Source: Vibrio splendidus (GTDB lineage: Bacteria > Pseudomonadota > Gammaproteobacteria > Enterobacterales > Vibrionaceae). From it: DNA of 64,000 nt. The notes below the pieces were generated by a model. The model did no database searches. It was not told the origin of the DNA and saw only the letters and a list, made by a program, of their open reading frames with translations. Each line of letters begins with the position of its first letter. The first letter of the stretch is position 1. Shown here piece by piece: positions 26,770 to 36,109 of the stretch. The position numbers and the translations under genes are program-made. The DNA lies in assembly GCF_002873455.1 (NCBI RefSeq), contig NZ_MCUN01000013.1:124001-188000 (forward strand), in the 5' to 3' direction.

Positions 26770-28077
26770 TTAAATTGTCCAGCTATTGCCCTTCTCTACC
26801 ACACTATTCTCAGAGGCATAAGAATTGATAATGGTGAAACTCGACTCGGCGGCAGGTTCTTGCTCAATTTGATTCATTGAAGCAGCCTCATGAATCCCCT
26901 CTCCACAATTGCACTCCTCACAAACCTGATTTTTGCAAACCTGAGTCAAAATATGCACAAGCCTCTCTTGATTCAACGGTAAAGGGTTTCCTTTTATCGC
27001 AACAGACTTTAGCGCATCAGCAGACACCTCCTCAAACTGAGCTTCACAGACACCAAATTCAAGCAAGTTTGGTAACTTGAGTGTATCCAACACTTTAGAT
27101 AACCAAAAAACCGCAGTGTCTTCTTTTGCTTCTGCGTTACCTGTGACTATTTGAGAGATTCGCTGATAACGCGCTAATATGTCGTTTCTTTGCTGATCTT
27201 TCGCGACCTCTATGTTCTCCAACATAACAAACGGCGCTAAGCGCGCGGTAATCACACTGTGAGGCGCTGAAATCTTGCCACCTAATGCAGAAGCTAAACC
27301 ATGTGCCGCACCCAATTTAGCGTTAGTTATCGCCATTCCCCCGAGCATGGAGGCAAACGCGAGGTCAGAGCGCGCTTGAGGCTCATCATAGATACATGCC
27401 TGAATTACAGAATTACTGAGTTTACGTAACCCTTCTTCACATATCATATCGGTTAGCGGGTTAGGATCGCCGCACACATACGCTTCCATCAAATGTGTAA
27501 ACGCATCCATGGCACCGCGTCCAGACAAATACAAATTAGTACCATGGGTTAAAGTAGGGTCGACAATCGCAACATCGGCCAACATGTCAGGGCTTCTCAG
27601 ACTAATTTTAACTTGGTCTTGACCTGATTTTAGCACCGCATTCTTGGTTACTTCTGCCCCAGTACTTGCGGTAGTAGGAATCGCGATGAATGGAATAGGC
27701 TTGGTCTTCAAAGGAACATTGCGGCCAACGACTTCCACATAATCGTATAAGTTACCTTGGTTAGGCAGAACCGCAGCCAAAGCTTTACCCATATCAATCG
27801 CACTGCCTCCTCCTATCGCAACCACCATATCAGGTTTAAAACGACGTGCAGAAATGGCGGCTTCTTCTACCATTTTGATATTGGGTTCACCTGAAACGGC
27901 AATGTGTTGATATCGCATGCTCTGCGCATCTAAATAATCAGTGACGATCGAGGTACGTTCTAACGTGTTGCCAGTAACCAATAGTACGCTGTACCCATAC
28001 TGGTTAAAGAGAAACAATGAAGCCTTTAATGCTCCATCACCAAAGATGATCTTTGTAGATGTCATAAATTGAAACAT
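26770..28077 (-). CDS. iron-containing alcohol dehydrogenase with cysteine-rich tail
   Basis: A 435-residue family III dehydrogenase. The N-terminal NAD-binding half carries VVAIGGGSAIDMGKALA, and the C-terminal half binds the metal through DAFTHLMEAY, AHGLASALGG and PHSVI. It should oxidise or reduce an alcohol/aldehyde with NAD(P)H. The family usually ends near 385 residues. Here about 50 extra residues follow, including the cluster CKNQVCEECNC (C-x4-C-x2-C-x-C), which could bind a metal. The substrate cannot be told from context. It diverges from grxA across a long regulatory gap. Confidence 0.85.
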   Translation of the reverse strand: MFQFMTSTKIIFGDGALKASLFLFNQYGYSVLLVTGNTLERTSIVTDYLDAQSMRYQHIAVSGEPNIKMVEEAAISARRFKPDMVVAIGGGSAIDMGKALAAVLPNQGNLYDYVEVVGRNVPLKTKPIPFIAIPTTASTGAEVTKNAVLKSGQDQVKISLRSPDMLADVAIVDPTLTHGTNLYLSGRGAMDAFTHLMEAYVCGDPNPLTDMICEEGLRKLSNSVIQACIYDEPQARSDLAFASMLGGMAITNAKLGAAHGLASALGGKISAPHSVITARLAPFVMLENIEVAKDQQRNDILARYQRISQIVTGNAEAKEDTAVFWLSKVLDTLKLPNLLEFGVCEAQFEEVSADALKSVAIKGNPLPLNQERLVHILTQVCKNQVCEECNCGEGIHEAASMNQIEQEPAAESSFTIINSYASENSVVEKGNSWTI

Positions 28078-28432
28078 GGTGCCTCCCGCGCCTATGACTA
28101 AACAAAACTACGAACTCTTGGTTTTTGGAAATTGTTTTTTGGAATTTAACCTTTGAAATGTAACTTTTGTGCTTGCAACACAATGTGCACACCTTAAGTA
28201 CAAGCCTATAAAAATGGGGTTACATCAGGTAGCTTACCGAATATGATTCTATACCCACTGATAAGATGCCTCGTTCTGTGTCTAGTTTTTTTGACGAGGT
28301 GCAACTTGTCGCATTAAAGATGAATTAAAGTCGTATTATCAGGGGTAATTCACATTCTTAAAGTAAGGGTATTTATTGTCGGCATACATCCGAAAACAAC
28401 GATGTTCTTTTTTATGACTAATATTTGTGCTG
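28078..28432. other. intergenic region between the alcohol dehydrogenase and grxA, left part
   Basis: Holds the minus-strand promoter of the alcohol dehydrogenase. A palindrome TTGTG-CTTGCAA-CACAA at 28167-28183, about 90 bases upstream of that gene, looks like an operator for an unidentified regulator. No open frame of interest. Confidence 0.4.
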
Positions 28433-28469
28433 ATAGGCAAAACCTATCGTATTAAGAGGCAATTCCATC
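28433..28469 (+). promoter_or_regulatory. putative OxyR binding site upstream of grxA
   Basis: ATAG-N7-CTAT at 28433-28447, then a 7-base spacer, AGAG at 28455-28458, 7 bases and CATC. The OxyR pattern is ATAG-N7-CTAT-N7-ATAG-N7-CTAT. The first half is perfect and the third element matches 3 of 4. In E. coli grxA is an OxyR target. The site lies about 120 bases upstream of the start codon. Confidence 0.6.
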
Positions 28470-28587
28470 TTTATTTCCCCATGGCATTGAGGCATAGTTG
28501 GTTTTAAGAAATTTAGAGTGGCATTCATTAAAGAATAGTTAACATAATTGAGTTAACGAGCCTCATCCCGTATTTAGGAGAAATTAA

Positions 28588-28851
28588 ATGTTTGTAGTTA
28601 TTTTTGGTCGCCCTGCTTGCCCATTCTGTGTTCGTGCAAAAGAGCATGCTGAAACTCTTAAAGCTAAACGCGATGACTTCAACTACCGTTACGTTGACAT
28701 TCACGCTGAAGGCATCAGCAAAGCTGATCTAGAGAAGACTGTTGGTAAACCTGTAGATACAGTGCCACAAATCTTCATCGACCAAGACCACATCGGCGGC
28801 TGCACAGAATTTGAAGCATACGCAAAAGAAAACCTAGGTCTTTTCGACTAA
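28588..28851 (+). CDS. grxA: glutaredoxin 1
   Basis: An 87-residue glutaredoxin with the CPFC redox pair at 11-14, the cis-proline loop DTVPQIF and GGCTEF for glutathione binding. It reduces disulfides, including ribonucleotide reductase, using glutathione. AGGAG upstream of the ATG is strong. A good OxyR site lies in the leader and a terminator follows. The neighbour ybjL is also beside grxA in E. coli. Confidence 0.95.
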   Translation: MFVVIFGRPACPFCVRAKEHAETLKAKRDDFNYRYVDIHAEGISKADLEKTVGKPVDTVPQIFIDQDHIGGCTEFEAYAKENLGLFD

Positions 28852-28930
28852 GCTAAGGTTTCTCCCAAGAGATCAAGGCCTTTGCTTTTAAAGCATTACG
28901 CATTTTAGCGTGAAACTTTACAATATTTTG

Positions 28931-28956
28931 AAGCCCGCTCACTTGAGCGGGCTTTT
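28931..28956 (+). terminator. grxA terminator
   Basis: AAGCCCGCTC, loop ACTT, GAGCGGGCTT, then TT and a T-rich tail. Confidence 0.9.
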
Positions 28957-29101
28957 GTTTACCCAACACTTTGTACGCTAAGAACAAATAAAGTCAAAAC
29001 CAAGTAAAAAAGTAAAATACCGCTTATAATTTATTTATATTTAGATACAATTCACCTCTCAAACTTACCCTGTGTTTCACGCCAATTATTGAGCGACCAC
29101 T

Positions 29102-30784
29102 GTGAATATCGACGTTGTTTATTTGCTAGAACAAAACCCCATCCTCCTCATATTTGTTGTTTTATCGATTGGTTTAGCCATTGGTAAAATCCGTTTTGGT
29201 AGCCTCCAACTTGGTAACTCAATCGGTGTTCTGATTACTTCCCTGATCATGGGACACCTCGGTTTTTCCTTTAACGCAGACGCTCTCACCATTGGCTTTA
29301 TGCTGTTTATTTATTGTGTTGGTATTGAAGCTGGGCCAAACTTCTTCGGTATTTTCTTCAGAGATGGCAAGCACTATCTTATTCTGAGCCTCGTTGTACT
29401 TTCTACCGCAATTGCTTTGACGTATTTCAGCAGTCATTACCTTGGACTTGGATTTGGCTTATCCGCAGGCATGATGGCAGGCGCCTTAACAGCAACGCCA
29501 ATTTTAGTAGGTGCGCAAGATGCCCTGAACTCAGGGTTAGCCGAATTGCCAAGAAACATGGATTTGGGCCTAGTCATCGAAAACCTATCTGTAGGTTATG
29601 CAATGGCTTACTTAGTTGGCTTAATCAGCATGATTCTGTTTGCCCGCCTTATTCCAAAACTTCAGAAAGTAAACCTGCACGATTCAGCAGAGCAAATCGC
29701 CCAAGAGCGTGGTTTAGGTGCTTCAGGTCAACGTAAGGTTTATCTTCCAATTATTCGAGCTTACCGTGTGGGACCAGAGCTTATCTCCTGGACCGATGGC
29801 AAAAACCTGCGGGAATTAGGTATTTATCGTCAAACGGGTTGCTACATCGAACGCATTCGTCGTAATGGTATTCTCGCCCACCCTGATGGTGACGCAATTT
29901 TGCAAGAAGGTGACGAGATTGCATTGGTTGGCTTCCCTGATAGCCACGCACGTCTCGACCCAAGCTTCCGTAATGGTAAAGAGGTTTTTGACCGAAACCT
30001 TCTCGACCTAAGAATCGTGGAAGAAGAGATCGTCGTTAAAAGTGACAACATCGCAGGTAAACGTCTTTCAGATCTCAACTTATCTGAGTATGGCTGTTTC
30101 CTTAACCGTGTAGTGCGTGCTCAGATTGAGATGCCGATGGACTTAAACATTGTGCTTTCAAAAGGTGATGTACTTCAGGTCAGTGGTGAAAAGAGTCGTG
30201 TTCACGGCTTGGCTGAGAAAATAGGTTTTATCTCAATCCACAGCCAAATGGCAGATTTGATGGCCTTCTGTAGCTTCTTCATTCTGGGTATTTTATTCGG
30301 TTTGATCACCATGACATTCGGTCAGGTGTCTTTTGGCTTAGGCAATGCGGTTGGCCTACTTCTTTCAGGCATCATGCTTGGTTTCTTAAGAGCTAACCAT
30401 CCTACCTTTGGTTATGTTCCTCAAGGGGCATTGAACATGGTCAAAGACCTTGGTTTGATGTTCTTTATGGTCGGTATCGGCTTAAGCGCCGGCGGTAAGA
30501 TATTTGAGCACTTAACCCAAGTGGGACCACAGGTCATCGGTATTGCTCTGGTAGTAAGTGTGCTGCCTGTATTTTTCGCTTATTTAGTCGGTGCTTATGT
30601 ATTGAAGATGAACCGAGCTCTGTTGTTTGGTGCAATCATTGGCGCGAGAACTTGTGCTCCGGCAATGGACATCGTAAACGACCACGCTCGCTCAACTATC
30701 CCTGCATTGGGTTACGCAGGTACGTACGCGATAGCCAATATATTGATGACCTTAGCAGGTACTTTCATCATCATAATTAGCTAG
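29102..30784 (+). CDS. ybjL: AspT/YbjL-type transporter
   Basis: A 560-residue inner-membrane protein, the length of E. coli YbjL. Two AspT/YidE duplication units (about 10-180 and 385-560) flank two TrkA-C (RCK_C) domains (about 210-375). Membrane-unit motifs include [14 protein letters not shown] in the first half and [16 protein letters not shown] in the second. It is a predicted anion or amino-acid transporter gated by a cytoplasmic ligand, with substrate unknown. It begins at GTG. Its place next to grxA is shared with enterobacteria. Confidence 0.88.
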   Translation: MNIDVVYLLEQNPILLIFVVLSIGLAIGKIRFGSLQLGNSIGVLITSLIMGHLGFSFNADALTIGFMLFIYCVGIEAGPNFFGIFFRDGKHYLILSLVVLSTAIALTYFSSHYLGLGFGLSAGMMAGALTATPILVGAQDALNSGLAELPRNMDLGLVIENLSVGYAMAYLVGLISMILFARLIPKLQKVNLHDSAEQIAQERGLGASGQRKVYLPIIRAYRVGPELISWTDGKNLRELGIYRQTGCYIERIRRNGILAHPDGDAILQEGDEIALVGFPDSHARLDPSFRNGKEVFDRNLLDLRIVEEEIVVKSDNIAGKRLSDLNLSEYGCFLNRVVRAQIEMPMDLNIVLSKGDVLQVSGEKSRVHGLAEKIGFISIHSQMADLMAFCSFFILGILFGLITMTFGQVSFGLGNAVGLLLSGIMLGFLRANHPTFGYVPQGALNMVKDLGLMFFMVGIGLSAGGKIFEHLTQVGPQVIGIALVVSVLPVFFAYLVGAYVLKMNRALLFGAIIGARTCAPAMDIVNDHARSTIPALGYAGTYAIANILMTLAGTFIIIIS

Positions 30785-30889
30785 CGCCTGCTGCTTTAAA
30801 CTCAGCCCAGCTTAGATATTTCGAATGCATTAATTCATCTTTGGATTAGTGCATTTTTTATGACTTGTTCTCAGCTTTCACCGCATCCC

Positions 30890-31010
30890 AAGCCTGCTCT
30901 TGAGCTTTTGCATCCCGCTATTCGTATCTGCTCTTAAATCCCTCCGCACCTCTCGACTCGAATCCCGTACCTGCTTTTACTTTTCCATATCTGCTTTTAA
31001 TCTCTTACCT
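30890..31010 (-). repeat. AG-rich degenerate repeat block, copy 1 of a dispersed family
   Basis: Read on the minus strand, the block contains three imperfect units of the type GGGATT(T)AAAAGCAGATACGAG: one with GAGATTAAAAGCAGATATGG, one with AAAAGCAGGTACGGGATTCG, one with GGATTTAAGAGCAGATACG. The same kind of sequence lies at 47057-47165 on the plus strand. Both blocks sit between a gene end and a terminator. Confidence 0.6.
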
Positions 31011-31028
31011 CAAACGACAGACAAAAAA

Positions 31029-31052
31029 ATAGGCGCTCAGTGAGCGCCTATT
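31029..31052. terminator. terminator between ybjL and fabV
   Basis: AATAGGCGCTC and GAGCGCCTATT form a strong stem with a 2- to 3-base loop. An A-run lies to the left and TTTTT soon to the right, so it acts in both directions, including after fabV on the minus strand. Confidence 0.85.
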
Positions 31053-31075
31053 CGTTTTTAATTCGATTGTTTGAA

Positions 31076-32278
31076 CTAGATGTCAGATACATCAAATTCA
31101 ACAGCTGGGTTAACGTCAGCTTCGTAATCAACGCCTTCAACACCGAAACCGAACAGCTTCAAGAACTCTTCTTTGTACTCTACGTAGTCAGTCAGTTCTT
31201 TTAGGTTCTCAGTTGTGATTTGAGGCCATAGGTTACGGCAGTGATCTTGGATATCTTCGCGAAGCTCTAAGTCATCTAGACGTAGACGGTTCACTTCATC
31301 TACCTCTGCTGCGCTGCCATCTTCTTTGTATAAACGTTGGCTGAACATACGGAAGATCTGTTCCATACAACCTTCGTGAATACCTTCTTCACGCATCTTC
31401 TTGAACACCATCGCGATGTAAAGAGGCATAACAGGGATTGCAGAACTAGCTTGAGTAACAACAGACTTAAGAACAGCAACGTTTGCAGTACCGCCAGTTT
31501 GGCCTAGTTTTTCGTTTAGCGCTGACGCTGCACGATCTAGATCCATCTTAGCTTTACCTAGTGCGCCATCCCAGTAGATTGGCCACGTTAGTTCTGTACC
31601 GATGTAGCTGTAAGCAACTGTCTTACAACCGTCAGCTAGAACGCCCGCTTCAGAAAGTGCGTTGATCCAAAGTTCCCAATCTTCACCGCCCATTACAGTA
31701 ACAGTGTCTTTGATCTCTTCTTCAGTAGCAGGTTCAACGCTTGCTTCGATGATCGCATCTTTGTTTGTATCTACAGCTGTAGATGTGTACGTTTCGCCGA
31801 TAGGCTTAAGAGCTGAACGAATTACTTCGCCAGTCTCTGGCATTTTACGCACTGGAGATGCCAGCGAGTACACAACCATATCGATCTGACCTAGATCTTC
31901 TTTGATCAGGTCAATTGTTTTCTGTTTTGCTTCGTTAGAGAAAGCATCGCCGTTAAGGCTTTTTGAATACAGGCCTTCTTCTTTAGCTAGCTTGTCGAAC
32001 GCTGCTGAGTTGTAGAAACCAGCTGTGCCAGTTTTTTTCTCAGTACCGGCTTTCTCGAAGAAAACACCGATAGTAGAAGCGCCGCCACCAAATGCTGCCG
32101 CAATACGTGAAGACAAGCCGTAGCCACTTGAAGAGCCAACAACTAGTACACGTTTAGGTGCGTTTGCGATTGGGCCTTGAGCTTTTGTGTTAGCAATTTG
32201 TTCTTTTACATTAGCTTCACAACCGACTGGATGTGTTGTAGTACAGATGAATCCGCGAATTCGAGGTTTGATGATCAT
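31076..32278 (-). CDS. fabV: trans-2-enoyl-ACP/CoA reductase
   Basis: A 400-residue NADH-dependent enoyl reductase of the FabV type, the last step of each fatty-acid elongation cycle, naturally tolerant to triclosan. Recognised by [20 protein letters not shown] at the start, the NADH loop [20 protein letters not shown], and the active-site Y-x8-K in [15 protein letters not shown] 32278 is chosen over an upstream TTG because AAGGAAG lies 8 bases before it. Codon use suggests high expression. It lies next to fadE and psrA, making a fatty-acid block. Confidence 0.95.
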   Translation of the reverse strand: MIIKPRIRGFICTTTHPVGCEANVKEQIANTKAQGPIANAPKRVLVVGSSSGYGLSSRIAAAFGGGASTIGVFFEKAGTEKKTGTAGFYNSAAFDKLAKEEGLYSKSLNGDAFSNEAKQKTIDLIKEDLGQIDMVVYSLASPVRKMPETGEVIRSALKPIGETYTSTAVDTNKDAIIEASVEPATEEEIKDTVTVMGGEDWELWINALSEAGVLADGCKTVAYSYIGTELTWPIYWDGALGKAKMDLDRAASALNEKLGQTGGTANVAVLKSVVTQASSAIPVMPLYIAMVFKKMREEGIHEGCMEQIFRMFSQRLYKEDGSAAEVDEVNRLRLDDLELREDIQDHCRNLWPQITTENLKELTDYVEYKEEFLKLFGFGVEGVDYEADVNPAVEFDVSDI

Positions 32279-32449
32279 ATTCAACTTCCTTAAAAAATCA
32301 GGTTAAGGATAAGAGTTTCGTGTGCAAATGGCATCTAATTTCTGTAAAAATGTGGTGAAAATGCAAGTGGTTGGAGCACTCAACTGATATTTGCTGACTA
32401 AGTCGCCATTTGTTAACGCTTCTATCGCGACTTCTACGACAAAAACAAA

Positions 32450-32474
32450 AAAGGCACCTTATTAGGTGCCTTTT
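32450..32474 (-). terminator. fadE terminator
   Basis: AAAGGCACC, loop TTATTA, GGTGCCTTTT. On the minus strand it is followed by a run of T residues 15 bases past the fadE stop. Confidence 0.9.
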
Positions 32475-32487
32475 ATCATTTCGTTAT

Positions 32488-34770
32488 CTAAGCAACGCTG
32501 TTTAGCTTAGGTTTTAACTCTTTTCGCGTCAAAGTTTCACTAAAGTCATGACTGAAGTGGTCAACTTGAATCGCTGTGTAACGAAGTTTATCAGCAGCAA
32601 CAATTTGGTCGACTTCTTCTTGCGTTAGAACATCTGCAGCAAGCGCTTGCGCCAATTTATCTGCCAGCAGGCCTTTACGAGCCACTTTGCCCTCTTTCAC
32701 TGCTTTGAAGATCTTACGCTCCAGAGGCTTGATGCTGTACATCGCATTGAAAGCGTTCTCCATAAGGCCAACACTATCATCTTCCTCTTTACCGATGTAA
32801 CAAAGGTGAGTCAGACGTTCACGGTGTGCACCTGGAGTCATCAAGCTTTCTGCTAGTTGAACTGTTAGGTTATCACTCGGCTTCTCGAAGTGGTTACCTA
32901 CAGGGAAAACTAGACCTTTAAGTACTTTACCAACCATCTTGTTCGGGAAGTTTCTGTACGCTTCCTGCAGCGACTTAGCCGCATTATGGAAACAGTGTTG
33001 AACCGCGTAATGTACGTAGTCTAGGTCAGCTTGTTGACGACCTTCGTCTTCGTACTTCTTAAGTGCAGCAGATGCCATGTATAAGTAACTTAGACCATCA
33101 CCCAAACGTGCAGAGATGAGCTCTTTACGTTTCAGTTCGCCACCTAGCGTCAGCATTGCGAAATCCGCACTCACTGCAAGCGCACGGCTCAAACGAGTCA
33201 AATCTTGATAGTAAGGCTTAGTTGGACCGCTCATGTCGGCTTTAATAAACTTAGAGCCAGTCAGTGCTGCACCAAATGCGCCGAACGTGTTTTTAGTTGC
33301 GTGTGAAATGTGCTTGAACAACAAGCTATCAAAGTCTTTTGCACCTTGCTTCTCATCTGGGTTCGCTGCCGCTTCCATTTCGCTCAATACGTATGGGTGA
33401 CAACGTGTCGCACCTTGACCGAAGATCATCAGGTTACGAGTTAGGATGTTCGCACCTTCTACTGTGATAGCAACTGGAATACCTAGGTAAGGCGCAGCCA
33501 AGTAGTTCATTGGGCCATCTTGAATTGCACGACCTGAATGGATATCCATTGAGTCATTCAGAATAGTACGTGCCATCTCTGTCATATGATATTTCGCGAT
33601 AGCCGTTACGATACCTGGCTTCTCTTTCATATCAAGTGAAGTGGTTGTCAGTGTACGAGTCGCTTCTAATAGATACGTTAAGCCACCAATACGGCCTAAA
33701 CTCTCTGCAACACCTTCAAACTTACCAATAGACATACCAAACTGCTTACGAACATAAGCGTATGCGCCGGTTGTTTTCGCCGTTAGGTGACCCATCGCGG
33801 TACCAAGTGCTGGTAATGAGATACCACGACCTGCTGACAGACATTCCACCAGCATGCGCCAGCCTTTACCTGCGTAATCTGCGCCACCGATTAGCCATTC
33901 CATTGGAATAAATACATCGTGACCGCGTGTTGGACCATTCATAAACGCAAGACCAAGTGGGTCATGACGCTCACCAATCACAACACCTTCGTGATCAGCA
34001 GGGATGAGCGCACACGTGATACCAATGTCTTCTTTGTCACCCAGTAACTTTTCTGGATCGTGCAGTTTGAAAGCCAGACCAAGTACCGTTGCCACTGGTG
34101 CTAGCGTAATGTATCGCTTGTTCCAGTTAAGTTTGATACCCAGCGTCTCTTTGCCTTCATGCATGCCCATACATACTGTACCGACATCCGGGATACCACC
34201 CGCATCAGAACCCGCTTCTGGGCCTGTTAATGCAAAACATGGGATATCTGTACCGTCAGCAAGACGAGGTAACCAGTAATCTTTTTGGTCTTGAGTACCG
34301 TAATGAGACAGCAGCTCACCTGGACCAAGAGAGTTTGGAACCATTACCGAAACCGCAGTACTAATACTACGCGTCGCAATCTTGGTTACGATGGTAGAGT
34401 TGGCGTGCGCCGAAAATTCACGACCGCCGTACCCTTTCGCGATAATTAGCGAAAAGAAACGCTCTTTGCGTAAGAAGTTCCAAACTTCCTCTGGAAGGTC
34501 TCGGTCTTCCTTCACAATTTTGTGGTCATCAAGCATAGCGAGCAAAGTTTCAAGTTCATTATCCATGAACGATTGCTCTTCTGCTGTCAGCTGAGGTTTT
34601 GGGTACTGGTGAAGCTTAGTGAAATCTGGTTTACCAGAAAACAGCTCTCCGTCCCACCACACGCTACCCGCTTCCATCGCTTCTTTCTCGGTGCTAGATA
34701 GTGGTGGTAGTACTTTTTTAAAGAGTTTAAAAGCTGGGTCACTTACCCATTTTTGTCTTAGAGAGCTCAT
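32488..34770 (-). CDS. fadE: acyl-CoA dehydrogenase, FadE type
   Basis: A 760-residue FAD enzyme that starts fatty-acid beta-oxidation by making trans-2-enoyl-CoA. It has the acyl-CoA dehydrogenase core (about 90-480; FALTGPEAGSDA, RYITLAPVATV, GTAMGHL, VEGANILTRNLMIFGQGATR) and a long C-terminal DUF1974 extension, the layout and size of E. coli FadE (about 814) and slightly shorter. An inverted repeat TTCAC-N10-GTGAA lies at 34787-34806 upstream. It follows the TetR-type regulator gene by 55 bases on the same strand, so read-through from the psrA promoter is likely. Confidence 0.9.
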   Translation of the reverse strand: MSSLRQKWVSDPAFKLFKKVLPPLSSTEKEAMEAGSVWWDGELFSGKPDFTKLHQYPKPQLTAEEQSFMDNELETLLAMLDDHKIVKEDRDLPEEVWNFLRKERFFSLIIAKGYGGREFSAHANSTIVTKIATRSISTAVSVMVPNSLGPGELLSHYGTQDQKDYWLPRLADGTDIPCFALTGPEAGSDAGGIPDVGTVCMGMHEGKETLGIKLNWNKRYITLAPVATVLGLAFKLHDPEKLLGDKEDIGITCALIPADHEGVVIGERHDPLGLAFMNGPTRGHDVFIPMEWLIGGADYAGKGWRMLVECLSAGRGISLPALGTAMGHLTAKTTGAYAYVRKQFGMSIGKFEGVAESLGRIGGLTYLLEATRTLTTTSLDMKEKPGIVTAIAKYHMTEMARTILNDSMDIHSGRAIQDGPMNYLAAPYLGIPVAITVEGANILTRNLMIFGQGATRCHPYVLSEMEAAANPDEKQGAKDFDSLLFKHISHATKNTFGAFGAALTGSKFIKADMSGPTKPYYQDLTRLSRALAVSADFAMLTLGGELKRKELISARLGDGLSYLYMASAALKKYEDEGRQQADLDYVHYAVQHCFHNAAKSLQEAYRNFPNKMVGKVLKGLVFPVGNHFEKPSDNLTVQLAESLMTPGAHRERLTHLCYIGKEEDDSVGLMENAFNAMYSIKPLERKIFKAVKEGKVARKGLLADKLAQALAADVLTQEEVDQIVAADKLRYTAIQVDHFSHDFSETLTRKELKPKLNSVA

Positions 34771-34825
34771 AGTTCAGATCCTTTTGTTCACTATATTGTT
34801 TGTGAATACTTTACTTTTTATTGTT

Positions 34826-35455
34826 TTATTCTTTTGCTGACATGCCAGCGGCCAAATATGGAATGAGAATATCGACCACTGCCTTCGCATCTATCTTTCT
34901 GTCGTAGTCATTCTCTGCAATTTCTATTAGAGCCTGGCTAGATGCCATGGTGAAAACACAAGTTCCAAGGGTAAAGTGTAAACGCCAAAATAACTGTTCT
35001 TGAGTGAGGTTCGGGTTGGCTTTCATTACTGAAGTCGTAAACAGAGTCAGTACTTCGCTGTAACGAGTTGTAATGAACCAACGCAAGTGGCCTTGCACAT
35101 CCGTATAACCTCGACCAATGAGTAACATAAATCGGCTCGTACCGTTTGGCCTTACATCATTCAGCGCTCTTAGCGGCTGTCTTAAAGACTCAAACACATC
35201 ACTCATAGAATACGTTTCGTTCAAGTTTAAGTTCACTAAAGCGTCTTGCAGTGCAGGCATAAATGCCTCTAAATATCGATTGAGTACCGCACGAACCAGA
35301 GTCTTCTTATCGCCAAAGTGATAGTTCACTGAAGCTAAGTTGACATTCGCTTTACTCGTAATAGTGCGTAAAGAGGTGTCATTAAAACCGTGCTCAGCAA
35401 ATAAGCCTTCAGCCACATCTAAGATTTTGTCTTTGGTTGTACTTCTTGGTGCCAT
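34826..35455 (-). CDS. psrA: TetR-family regulator of fatty-acid genes, PsrA-like
   Basis: A 209-residue TetR protein. The helix-turn-helix (about 8-55) reads KDKILDVAEGLFAEHGFNDTS and ANVNLASVNYHFGDKKTLVRAV, typical of PsrA, a repressor released by long-chain fatty acids or acyl-CoA, which in several gammaproteobacteria represses fadE and itself. The C-terminal domain (60-205) is the ligand domain. Its location directly upstream of fadE supports this job. A promoter with a palindrome across its start site lies upstream. An in-frame GTG three codons earlier is possible. The symbol is by similarity and context. Confidence 0.8.
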   Translation of the reverse strand: MAPRSTTKDKILDVAEGLFAEHGFNDTSLRTITSKANVNLASVNYHFGDKKTLVRAVLNRYLEAFMPALQDALVNLNLNETYSMSDVFESLRQPLRALNDVRPNGTSRFMLLIGRGYTDVQGHLRWFITTRYSEVLTLFTTSVMKANPNLTQEQLFWRLHFTLGTCVFTMASSQALIEIAENDYDRKIDAKAVVDILIPYLAAGMSAKE

Positions 35456-35471
35456 TTCAATCACTCGTATT

Positions 35472-35514
35472 AAACAACTGTTTGAAATATACGCTTAGTA
35501 CATTTATTTAACAA
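35472..35514 (-). promoter_or_regulatory. psrA promoter with PsrA-type operator
   Basis: On the minus strand: -35 TTGTTA (35509-35514), a 17-base spacer, -10 TATATT (35486-35491). Just downstream lies AAAC-N4-GTTT (35472-35483), with flanks giving CAAAC-AGTT-GTTTA, close to the published PsrA pattern (C/G)AAAC-N2-4-GTTT(G/C). The operator overlaps the likely transcription start, so self-repression is expected. Confidence 0.6.
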
Positions 35515-35614
35515 GCAAGCAACATCACATTTTCACAAATTGGTCGTACCAGTTGATCGCTTTGTTCACTAACCGATTGAATCGATGCATGTTTACAAAA
35601 AAAAGGAAAAATTA

Positions 35615-35680
35615 ATGAATTTTCTGGGAACTGAAATAGAAATGGCGGGTCATAAATTAAGTAGAAAACAGAGTATTTAG
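35615..35680 (+). CDS. possible 21-residue small protein
   Basis: ATG at 35615 follows AAGGA at the ideal 7-base distance. The 21 codons end with TAG at 35680. The peptide is amphipathic at the start (MNFLGTEIEMAG) and basic at the end (KLSRKQSI). It lies 84 bases before a strong terminator. No homologue is recognised. It may be a small protein, a leader peptide or chance. Confidence 0.3.
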   Translation: MNFLGTEIEMAGHKLSRKQSI

Positions 35681-35763
35681 AAGTTTAACAGGCCGTCAAA
35701 CTTGTTGTTCTCCCTGCTTTCTCAATTACTGCATTTTCCTTATTAACTCCTATACTTGTATCC

Positions 35764-35794
35764 GCCCAAACCGCATTGGTTTGGGCTTTTTTTT
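35764..35794 (+). terminator. strong terminator without an assigned gene
   Basis: GCCCAAACC, loop GCATT, GGTTTGGGC and eight T residues. The perfect 9-bp stem and U-run are typical of the 3' ends of Hfq-bound small RNAs. The nearest plus-strand gene upstream, LysR-type or otherwise, is absent: only the minus-strand psrA lies to the left. Confidence 0.88.
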
Positions 35795-36109
35795 GCCTAT
35801 ATTTCGACATTTCCTACCAACTTAAGCCGTTAGAGCACCAAACTTGCCTCTCTTTCTTTGCGCGTCAAAAATCACAAATCAAACTACTGACTTAAATAAC
35901 AATAGGAATATTGACAAATTTATGACCATTTGAAGATTTACCGTCAGGTATACAGGTTAAGCATTGCTAATACTAACTTAAGTAATTTTCTTCTTTAAAC
36001 TTCTCATTTTTCACACAAATGTCCTAAGCTTCGTTAAACAAGGTTATCAATTTGTCACTAATTGCTCTTATCCTTTGAGAAGACAATTATAAGTAGAAGG
36101 AGAACTACT

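Larger units (their letters stand above)
35456..36109. other. long intergenic region between psrA and the TolC-like gene
   Basis: 654 bases. From left: the psrA promoter and operator (to 35514), an AT-rich stretch with a 21-codon open frame and good ribosome-binding site at 35615-35680, a T/C-rich stretch, a strong plus-strand terminator at 35764-35794, and about 300 AT-rich bases that must hold the promoter of the TolC-like operon. The terminator has no annotated plus-strand gene before it. Confidence 0.5.
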
